Assembly: GCA_964498075.1 (NCBI GenBank) | Contig: CAZCGA010000161.1 | Location: forward strand, 1 to 13,135 | Direction: 5' to 3' | Length of the DNA: 13,135 nucleotides | From: CAZCGA01 sp964498075 | GTDB taxonomy: Bacteria > Desulfobacterota > Binatia > HRBIN30 | Shown here: piece after piece, positions 8,901 through 13,135 of the stretch | Layout of the letters: each line of letters begins with the position of its first letter | Numbering within the stretch: the stretch's first letter is position 1 | The notes under the pieces: generated by a model | What the model was told of the DNA's origin: nothing | What the model saw: only the letters and a program-made list of their open reading frames with translations | The model's database searches: none | Program-made: the position numbers and the translations under genes

Positions 8901-9268
8901 TCATCGGGGCCGTCGATCCCTTGCAGGATTACGATGTACTCGTAGGTCGTCGTGACTCCGTCGGTGTCGATTTCACATCCCCACGCGAACGACTCCCACA
9001 GCATGGGGACAGAGTTGAACCCCGGGTCGTCGAGGCGAAGGCGAAAGTAGAGAAAGCTGCCGTCGCCGAAGACATATGCAGCGGGGTTGGCGGCATCGCC
9101 AACGACGTCGAGGCTTCCCGCTTTGTCCCCCTCCGGATCCGCCAGAACGAGGCAACTCTGTGTCAGCGGCATCCACTGATCGTCCGGTGGGAATACCTGA
9201 CCATCCGTCTTCCCGGCCATCGCGAAGCTCAACAGCACCCAAACCAAAGCGGCAACGAACTTGACCAT
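2950..9268 (-). CDS. Giant secreted modular protein with sphingomyelinase-like EEP domain, Thr/Pro repeats and EF-hand pair
   Basis: About 2072 residues without the unknown gap (numbering omits the N run). Order: signal peptide 1-18 (MVKFVAALVWVLLSFAMA); Trp/Asp-rich N-terminal beta domain, about 25-230; Thr/Pro/Ser repeats, about 240-620; EF-hand pair 626-684; Cys-rich part; CBM9-like domain about 848-1010 (ITVDGGLRDWP); EEP hydrolase about 1064-1590; beta-rich C-terminus with paired Cys and no sorting motif. EEP residues match bacterial sphingomyelinase C: Asn1072 (TFNGQY), Glu1185 (FNEVF), His1317 (THTQA), Asp1367 and Asn1369 (GDLNI), Asp1576-His1577 (LSDH). A secreted, metal-dependent phosphodiesterase is likely; lipid versus nucleic-acid substrate is unproven. 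The 100-N filler shifts the frame, but joining the gap edges restores one frame. Start 9268 is preferred over 9349 because of the signal peptide and because the best promoter would start transcription at about 9352. Confidence 0.85.
7117..7293 (-). other. EF-hand/dockerin-like Ca-binding pair inside the giant protein
   Basis: Two 12-residue loops, DCDHDRRVVLSE and DDNSDRLVTVEE, are each followed by a helix (VIRGVRIASG and LVKGVRRALNG) and bracketed by Cys. Acidic or Asn ligands sit at loop positions 1, 3, 5 and 12. The usual Gly at position 6 is Arg in both loops. The pair directly follows the Thr/Pro linker. Confidence 0.8.
7528..8467 (-). repeat. 150-bp (50-residue) tandem coding repeats of the giant gene
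   Basis: Units begin at the His codon of HTPT/HTPA: 8467-8318, 8317-8168, a unit split by the gap with 90 bp visible (8167-8164 plus 8063-7978), then 7977-7828, 7827-7678 and 7677-7528. Each full unit is exactly 150 bp. The short unit lacks a 20-residue middle section. Beyond 7528 the pattern decays into irregular Thr/Pro/Ser sequence to about 7295; on the other side it grades into similar sequence up to about 8553. The product is a mucin-like, probably extended and glycosylatable, linker. Confidence 0.92.
8064..8163. other. Assembly gap (100 N) within the tandem repeats
   Basis: Exactly 100 N, a usual placeholder for unknown length. The flanks end in ...GTCGGCG and resume with TGTGGGA, the same 14 bases that are contiguous at 8307-8320, so the edges meet in repeat phase. 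The missing sequence is therefore likely zero or a whole number of units, and must be a multiple of 3 if the gene is intact. Confidence 0.95.
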
Positions 9269-9358
9269 CCTGGCTCGGTCCCCCGTTTCGAACTCGAATG
9301 CGTCGAATCCCAACCGAGGATCATTTGCCGGGCGCAGTCTCAGGCGCACGGATCTCTA

Positions 9359-9364
9359 ATTATA
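9359..9364 (-). promoter_or_regulatory. Candidate -10 box for the giant gene
   Basis: The minus strand carries a perfect TATAAT at 9364-9359, in a locally A/T-rich patch of a GC-rich region, about 90 bp upstream of the chosen ATG. No good -35 is seen at 16-18 bp spacing (the best is AGATGT). It is the only convincing promoter-like hexamer in the 169 bp between the giant gene and copy B. Confidence 0.4.
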
Positions 9365-9437
9365 AAAGTCCTGCGGCAGAGACATCTGCACGACCCTCCC
9401 CTTCCATACACCAGAACGCCAAAATAGAAAAGCCGGC

Positions 9438-9518
9438 TACGGTCCGTCTGGGATTTCCAGGGTGACGTCGGGGGTGGTGGGAACGTCTGATACTGGCGAT
9501 TATGACAAATACCCCGTT
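9438..9518 (+). repeat. Dispersed repeat, copy B (left part)
   Basis: Bases 9438-9495 are identical to copy A over 58 bp. A 14-base variable spacer follows, and then the start of the second shared block, TACCCCGTT, after which the IS1595-type element is inserted. The repeat resumes at 10043. Removing the element and one 8-bp duplication restores a continuous copy ending at 10067. Confidence 0.9.
9511..9518 (+). repeat. Target-site duplication, left copy (8 bp)
   Basis: ACCCCGTT here equals ACCCCGTT at 10043-10050, immediately outside the two inverted ends. Eight bases is the usual target duplication of the IS1595 family, and the continuous form is seen at the matching place in copy A. Confidence 0.9.
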
Positions 9519-10042
9519 CATGCCTATCCGGTTGACTCCACAACCCGCGAGATGTAGTGGGCGCGGGTATGCCGCGACCAGATTTCCCCCGGACGGTGCG
9601 AGAGTTTCAGGCGCGGTTTGCTGGCGAGGCAGCTTGCCGCTCCTACTTGGCCGAGTCTCGCTGGCCCGACGGTTACCTCTGCCCGCGGTGCAAGCACGAC
9701 CAAGCTCTGGAGCTGCCGGCCCGACTGCTTTGGCGGTGCAAGGGTTGCGGGTACGACACGTCGGTGACTGCCGGTACAGTCCTGCACCGGACGCGCACCC
9801 CGCTGACCTTGTGGTTCTGGGCAGCCTATCTGGTCACCACGCACACGCCGGGAATGTCCGCGCTCCAGCTCCAACGGCAGTTGGGGATCACACGCTCAAG
9901 CCTACCTCGATGAATTCACTTTCCGCTTCAATCGCCGTCGCACGCCCATGGCTGCGTTTCAGACGCTACTTGGTCTCGGCAGTCAGCGGAAATCCACGAC
10001 CTACAAGGAATTGTACCGTGTGGAGTCAACCGGATAGGCATG
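9519..10042 (+). mobile_element. Internally deleted IS1595-family element (524 bp) with intact ends
   Basis: The ends are perfect 24-bp inverted repeats: 9519-9542 (starts CATGCCTATCCGGTTGACTC) and 10019-10042 (ends GAGTCAACCGGATAGGCATG). Both are flanked by the 8-bp duplication ACCCCGTT. Inside are the first roughly 110 and last 45 codons of an IS1595-type transposase with the catalytic centre removed. It cannot move by itself but could be mobilised by a full-length relative. It is inserted within repeat copy B, so it arrived after copy B. Confidence 0.93.
9569..10037 (+). pseudogene. IS1595-family transposase, central catalytic domain deleted
   Basis: The N-terminal part starts at 9569 (MPRPDFPRTVREFQARF). 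It holds the zinc ribbon CPRCKHD ... WRCKGCGYD and the conserved TAGTVLHRTRTPL segment, and runs to LQRQLGITR at about 9895. It then shifts by +1 into the family's C-terminal block, AYLDEFTFRFNRRRTPM ... STTYKELY, from 9900 to a TAG at 10035-10037 inside the right inverted end. The N-terminal frame itself stops at 9911-9913. Family members are about 320 residues, so roughly 165 residues carrying the acidic catalytic residues are missing. The junction lies at about 9893-9902. A truncated zinc-ribbon protein of about 114 residues could still be made and might bind the ends; this is speculative. Confidence 0.9.
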
Positions 10043-10067
10043 ACCCCGTTAATGCGGGCTATCCGCC
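10043..10067 (+). repeat. Dispersed repeat, copy B (right part, including right target duplication)
   Basis: ACCCCGTT (10043-10050) is the second target-duplication copy. The following AATGCGGGCTATCCGCC matches copy A up to 2888, and homology ends at 10067. On the minus strand this block forms the last codons and the TAA stop of the HEPN gene. Confidence 0.88.
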
Positions 10068-10390
10068 GGAGGCTCCGGCTCACCCGGGTAGCGAAACTTC
10101 CACGCGTATTCGGTGAGTGGGGCCGCCCGGCGAAGGAGCGTCTCCAGCGTCACGTCCAGCGTCGCACAGGCCTCGCCAACCTCGACCAGGTTGTGGGTCT
10201 TTCGAAACGGCCGATCATGCCAGGTGAGAAAGCCCTTCAAAACTTTCTCCGCGGCTTGTTGGGCGTGAAAGACGATGTCACTGCTCAACGGTGGCTGCGC
10301 GGTGAGTTCGAAAGCTGCGGCTCGCAAGTCTTCCGCCGCCTTCAGTAACCAAGCACGGGTTGCAATGATCCGCGGCGGATCAAGCGGCAT
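10049..10390 (-). CDS. HEPN-domain protein (C-terminally truncated), partner of MNT
   Basis: 113 residues. HEPN proteins are small all-alpha proteins, often RNases that act as toxins and are paired with MNT nucleotidyltransferases. Family marks are WLLKAAEDLRAA (14-25), FHAQQAAEKVLKGFL (41-55) and RPFRKTHNLVEV, whose Arg60 and His66 give an R-x5-H motif. The Tyr of the R-x4-H-x-Y motif, AMPylated in HepT, is absent (Asn and Leu follow His66), so it belongs to the other HEPN branch. The start ATG overlaps the end of the MNT gene by 11 bp, implying translational coupling. The last five residues (ADSPH) and the stop are encoded by repeat copy B. Relatives usually continue for 15-30 residues after the FRYPG segment, so the native end seems to be lost. 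Whether it still folds is unclear. Confidence 0.85.
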   Translation of the reverse strand: MPLDPPRIIATRAWLLKAAEDLRAAAFELTAQPPLSSDIVFHAQQAAEKVLKGFLTWHDRPFRKTHNLVEVGEACATLDVTLETLLRRAAPLTEYAWKFRYPGEPEPPADSPH

Positions 10391-10739
10391 GGAGGAGCTT
10401 GCCTTCGCCCTGGATGGTCGCCGGCAGCGAGGCCTTCAGATGTACACGGCTGTCGAAGCGCCCGCGCGGCCAGACGAGAACGTCGGCCGCGACACCAGTA
10501 CCCCACAGGACCTCGTAGGCCAAACGGCTTGTCTGCCGTTCCCGTGGGGCGTCGTCGGGTACAACCAAGAGCAAGTCATAATCGCTGTCCGGTCCCGCGC
10601 CCCCGCGGGCTTTCGAGCCGAAGAGGTAGATACGCTCGGGGCGATACGCCTCTCGCAGGCGGCGGACAATTTCCGCCAGAACCGGATCGCGCTGCAACAT
10701 GTCGGCTACCGTCGGCTCTGCGCTCGTTTCGTTGCTCAC
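10380..10739 (-). CDS. Minimal nucleotidyltransferase (MNT), probable antitoxin of the HEPN protein
   Basis: 119 residues from GTG 10739. The polymerase-beta-type motif is GSKARGGAGPDSDYDLLLVV (Gly41-Ser42, Asp53, Asp55), with a third acidic residue, Asp86, in ADVLVW, so the metal-binding triad is complete. In characterised pairs the MNT protein neutralises the HEPN RNase by nucleotidylation. AAGGAGG lies 12 bases before the GTG, a somewhat long spacing. An in-frame GTG at 10772 would add 11 residues but would place this ribosome site inside the gene, so 10739 is preferred. It is the first gene of a two-gene unit with HEPN downstream. Toxin-antitoxin function is inferred from the pairing. Confidence 0.9.
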   Translation of the reverse strand: MSNETSAEPTVADMLQRDPVLAEIVRRLREAYRPERIYLFGSKARGGAGPDSDYDLLLVVPDDAPRERQTSRLAYEVLWGTGVAADVLVWPRGRFDSRVHLKASLPATIQGEGKLLHAA

Positions 10740-10765
10740 GCTACTGCACTGCCTCCTTACTCTGA

Positions 10766-10846
10766 TTACCACATTACGCTCGGGCCCGAAGCATCGGGAA
10801 GTGCGAGGAGCGCCCGGGCAGCTTCGAGCTGCTCGGGGTTACCCAT
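10766..10846 (-). CDS. Possible 26-residue small ORF upstream of MNT
   Basis: ATG at 10846-10844 to TAA at 10768-10766. The product includes NPEQLEAARALLALP, an amphipathic helix-like run, and the ORF ends just before the MNT start. No clear ribosome site is visible (GACGCCAGTA precedes the ATG). It may be a leader peptide, a decayed gene end or chance. I do not recognise it. Confidence 0.2.
   Translation of the reverse strand: MGNPEQLEAARALLALPDASGPSVMW
10818..10832. other. Perfect short hairpin between the RND gene and MNT
   Basis: GCAGCT (10818-10823), loop TCG, AGCTGC (10827-10832). It has no T-run on either strand, so it is not a standard terminator. It lies inside the possible 26-residue ORF. 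Confidence 0.3.
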
Positions 10847-10884
10847 TACTGGCGTCGCTCACCGGGGGAGGCGGGTAGTGAAGC

Positions 10885-10934
10885 TCCGTCTGGGATTGCA
10901 CGGGGGCGTCGGTTTTCGGGAACACCGACAGTGT
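10885..10934 (+). repeat. Dispersed repeat, diverged copy C
   Basis: TCCGTCTGGGATT (10885-10897) is identical to 2808-2820 and 9443-9455. Further matches follow in register with small indels: CGTCGG, GGGAAC and the final TGT. The orientation is the same as copies A and B. The second block (CCCCGTTAATGCGGG) is not recognisable. It ends about 20 bp from the stop codon of the RND permease. Confidence 0.6.
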
Positions 10935-10954
10935 GCGGAGCATCGCTTCTCCAC

Positions 10955-13135
10955 TCACTGGGAATCGTCGCGGACAGCGGCATTGGGCCGCCAGGTTTTG
11001 AAAATCCGATACAACGACGGAACGACGAAGAGCGTCAGCACCGTCGATACGCTCAATCCGCCGACCACCGCGCGCGCCAGCGGCACGTTGGCTTCGCTGC
11101 CGCGGCCCAGGCCGATGGCCATCGGCAACAGACCGATCACTGCGGCCAGCGAGGTCATGATGATCGGTCGCAAGCGGATCGCAGCGGCCTCCACGATGGC
11201 GGCGTCCAGGCCGCGGCCTTCGCCGCTGAGGCGATTCGCAAACTCGACCAGCAGCACCGAGTTCGACACGGCGATGCCGACCATGAAGATCACGCCCATG
11301 AACGACTGCACGTTCAGGGTTGTGCCGGTGAGCAACAGGATTGCGACGACACCGATGAGCCCGAGCGGCACGGCGAACATGATGATGAACGGATCGAGGA
11401 ATGAGCGGAACTGCGCCACCATGACGAGGTAGACGAGGATGACGGCGAGGAGGAAGCCGAAGCCGAGAGTGGCGAAGGACTCCGCCATGCTCTGCACCTC
11501 GCCACGCATGGTGACCGTGTACCCCTTCGGCCACTGCGCCCGCAGCGGCTCGATCCGACGCGTGATGTCGGCCGCGACACTGCCGACGTCTCGCCCACTG
11601 ACGTTGGCGAACACGTCGATGACGCGGCTGATGTTCAGATGGTTCACTTCGGTCGGCGCCGTCGTCCGCTCGAAGGTCGCCAGGTTGCGCAGCAGCACCG
11701 GATCCTGCGATCCATCGTGCGGGCGCGGCAGGCCGTCGCGGCTGGTTTCGGGCTGCAGCACGGTGCCACGGCCCATCGTGATCGGGATGTTTTCGAGGGT
11801 GCTGAGCGACGTGATGTCGGCCTCGCGGTACTGCGCGCCGAGGAAGTAGTGGTTGCCGTTGCCGGTGTCGATCCAGAAGGCCGGGTCAAAGTTGATCGAC
11901 GAGTTGAGGCTGGTGACGATGTTCTGCACGACCGCCTTTGGCGTGAGGCCGAGGTTGGCGGCGCGCACGCGGTCCACGGTGGCGGTGATGGCCGGATAGT
12001 CGAGACGCTGGGGGATGCGCACGTCCACCGCGCCGGGCACGCCGGCGATCGCGTCACGGATCTGCTCGGCGATCCCGCGCGCCACCTGCAGGTCGTTGCC
12101 GGTCACCTGGATGTCGATTGGCGAGGGCAGACCAAAGTTGAGCGCCGCGCCCATGAGGCCGCCTGTGTGGAAGGAGAGCTCGGCTTCCGGCACGGCCTCG
12201 GCGAGTCGCTGGCGTAGACGCCGCGCGTATCCTTGAGCCGTGTCGGACCGGCGGTCAGTGAGCTGCACCTCGAAGAAGGCGTCCTGGGGCCCGGCGTTCG
12301 GGGTGTACGCCGCAGGCCAATCGAGCAGCACTGCGATGTTGGGGATCAGCATCTGCAGCTGGTTGTGTGGGACGACGTCCTTGATCGCCGCTTCGGCGCG
12401 CGCCACCAGGTCTTCGGTGCGCTCGATGCGGGTGCCAGACGGCGCGCGCATTCTGATCGAGAGCTGCCCGGCGTCCACTTCCGGGAACAGCTCGGTGCCG
12501 GCGAAGGGCATCAAGCCCAGCGCGATCACGAAGACGCCACCCGCGGCGCCCAACACCAGCCACCTGCGTGCAATCGCCCCTCGCAAACGCTGAGCGTACC
12601 AGTCCCGCAGCCGGGTGAAGCCGTGGTCAACCGCCGCGAGCACGCCGCCGCTCGCCAGCGCCGACTCCGCGTGACCATGCAGAAAGCGCGCGCTGCATAC
12701 CGGGATGACCGTCATGGCGACAAGGTACGACGCCGCAATGGAGAAGCTCACGGCCAGCGCCAGCGGTGTGAACAGGAACTTGCCGATGCCGCTGAGGAAC
12801 ACTACCGGGAAAAAGACCACGATGGTTGTGATGGTCGCCACGGCCACGGGCATGGCGACTTCGGCCGCGCCGTCGAGCGCGGCCTGGAACGGCGACTTGC
12901 CCAGCACGAGATGACGGTCGGTGTTCTCCAGCACGACGATGGCGTCGTCGACGAGGCGCCCGACGGCAAGCGCCAACCCGCCGAGGACCATCGCGTTGAT
13001 CGAGTTGCCCGTGAAGTACAGGCCGATGAAGGCGGCCAGGATCGACAGTGGGATGGCCAGCGTAATGATCAATGCCGAGCGCAGGTTGCCGATGAACAGC
13101 AGGATCATCAGCGCCGCCAAGCCGCCGCCGAGCCA
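10955..13135 (-). CDS. RND-family efflux permease (AcrB-like), 5' end off the window
   Basis: An inner-membrane proton-driven exporter. The last 726 residues are visible and roughly 330 N-terminal residues are missing. The visible part begins in the first transmembrane bundle (ALMILLFIGNLRSALIITL). LVDDAIVVLEN carries the conserved Asp pair (visible 63-64) that matches the AcrB proton relay. The second large periplasmic loop (about 220-530, starting RMRAPSGTRIERTE) and the last transmembrane bundle (GFLLAVILVYLVMVAQF to VVPSLYRIFKTW) follow. At the position of AcrB Lys940 the sequence is GIAVSNSVLLVEF, with Ser (visible 624), seen in several non-AcrB RND branches. The C-terminus is complete. 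It is probably the operon partner of the adaptor at the left edge, in the order permease then adaptor. The substrate cannot be predicted. Confidence 0.95.
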   Translation of the reverse strand, partial: WLGGGLAALMILLFIGNLRSALIITLAIPLSILAAFIGLYFTGNSINAMVLGGLALAVGRLVDDAIVVLENTDRHLVLGKSPFQAALDGAAEVAMPVAVATITTIVVFFPVVFLSGIGKFLFTPLALAVSFSIAASYLVAMTVIPVCSARFLHGHAESALASGGVLAAVDHGFTRLRDWYAQRLRGAIARRWLVLGAAGGVFVIALGLMPFAGTELFPEVDAGQLSIRMRAPSGTRIERTEDLVARAEAAIKDVVPHNQLQMLIPNIAVLLDWPAAYTPNAGPQDAFFEVQLTDRRSDTAQGYARRLRQRLAEAVPEAELSFHTGGLMGAALNFGLPSPIDIQVTGNDLQVARGIAEQIRDAIAGVPGAVDVRIPQRLDYPAITATVDRVRAANLGLTPKAVVQNIVTSLNSSINFDPAFWIDTGNGNHYFLGAQYREADITSLSTLENIPITMGRGTVLQPETSRDGLPRPHDGSQDPVLLRNLATFERTTAPTEVNHLNISRVIDVFANVSGRDVGSVAADITRRIEPLRAQWPKGYTVTMRGEVQSMAESFATLGFGFLLAVILVYLVMVAQFRSFLDPFIIMFAVPLGLIGVVAILLLTGTTLNVQSFMGVIFMVGIAVSNSVLLVEFANRLSGEGRGLDAAIVEAAAIRLRPIIMTSLAAVIGLLPMAIGLGRGSEANVPLARAVVGGLSVSTVLTLFVVPSLYRIFKTWRPNAAVRDDSQ

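Noticed and set aside
9269..9349. Earlier start of the giant protein at 9349
   Set aside because: It would place 27 charged residues before the signal peptide and start only about 10 bases after the TATAAT box. The ATG at 9268 begins a clean signal peptide.

Overview
The window comes from a high-GC Gram-negative bacterium. The evidence is an RND efflux pump with a periplasmic adaptor, and a very large Sec-secreted protein whose Thr/Pro/Ser-rich repeats are followed by a Cys-flanked EF-hand pair. That linker plus EF-hand arrangement is common in proteins of environmental deltaproteobacterial-type lineages such as Binatota or myxobacteria. The assignment is an impression from protein style and was not tested. 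A run of 100 N (8064-8163) shows that this is a scaffolded, probably metagenomic, assembly.

Layout, left to right. 1-624 (minus) is the 5' part of an RND-family membrane-fusion protein, preceded by a strong ribosome binding site. 625-953 is a gene-free stretch with a 21-bp tandem duplication, a possible operator and a cluster of hairpins. 954-2657 (plus) is an intact IS91-family HUH transposase. 2803-2888 is repeat copy A. 2889-2949 is a scrap of a second IS91-type transposase on the minus strand. 2950-9268 (minus) is one giant secreted modular protein: signal peptide, N-terminal beta domain, 50-residue Thr/Pro repeats containing the assembly gap, EF-hand pair, Cys-rich part, CBM9-like domain, endonuclease/exonuclease/phosphatase (EEP) domain resembling bacterial sphingomyelinase C, and C-terminal beta-rich regions. 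9438-10067 is repeat copy B, interrupted by an internally deleted IS1595-type element (9519-10042) with perfect 24-bp inverted ends and an 8-bp target duplication. 10049-10739 (minus) is an MNT/HEPN toxin-antitoxin-like pair, with the HEPN gene cut short by copy B. 10885-10934 is a diverged repeat copy C. 10955-13135 (minus) is the C-terminal two thirds of an RND efflux permease.

Reading: the permease (right edge) and adaptor (left edge) are co-oriented, in the order permease then adaptor, with about 10.3 kb of accessory DNA between them. The simplest interpretation is an efflux operon split by successive insertions. Copies A, B and C have the same orientation and sit at the module boundaries (IS91 | A | giant gene | B | MNT-HEPN | C | permease). 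Copy A lies where the 3' (ori) end of the intact IS91-family element would be, so the island may have been built by rolling-circle (ISCR-like) capture. The repeats, junctions, inverted ends and target duplication are seen directly. The mechanism and the order of events are inferred.
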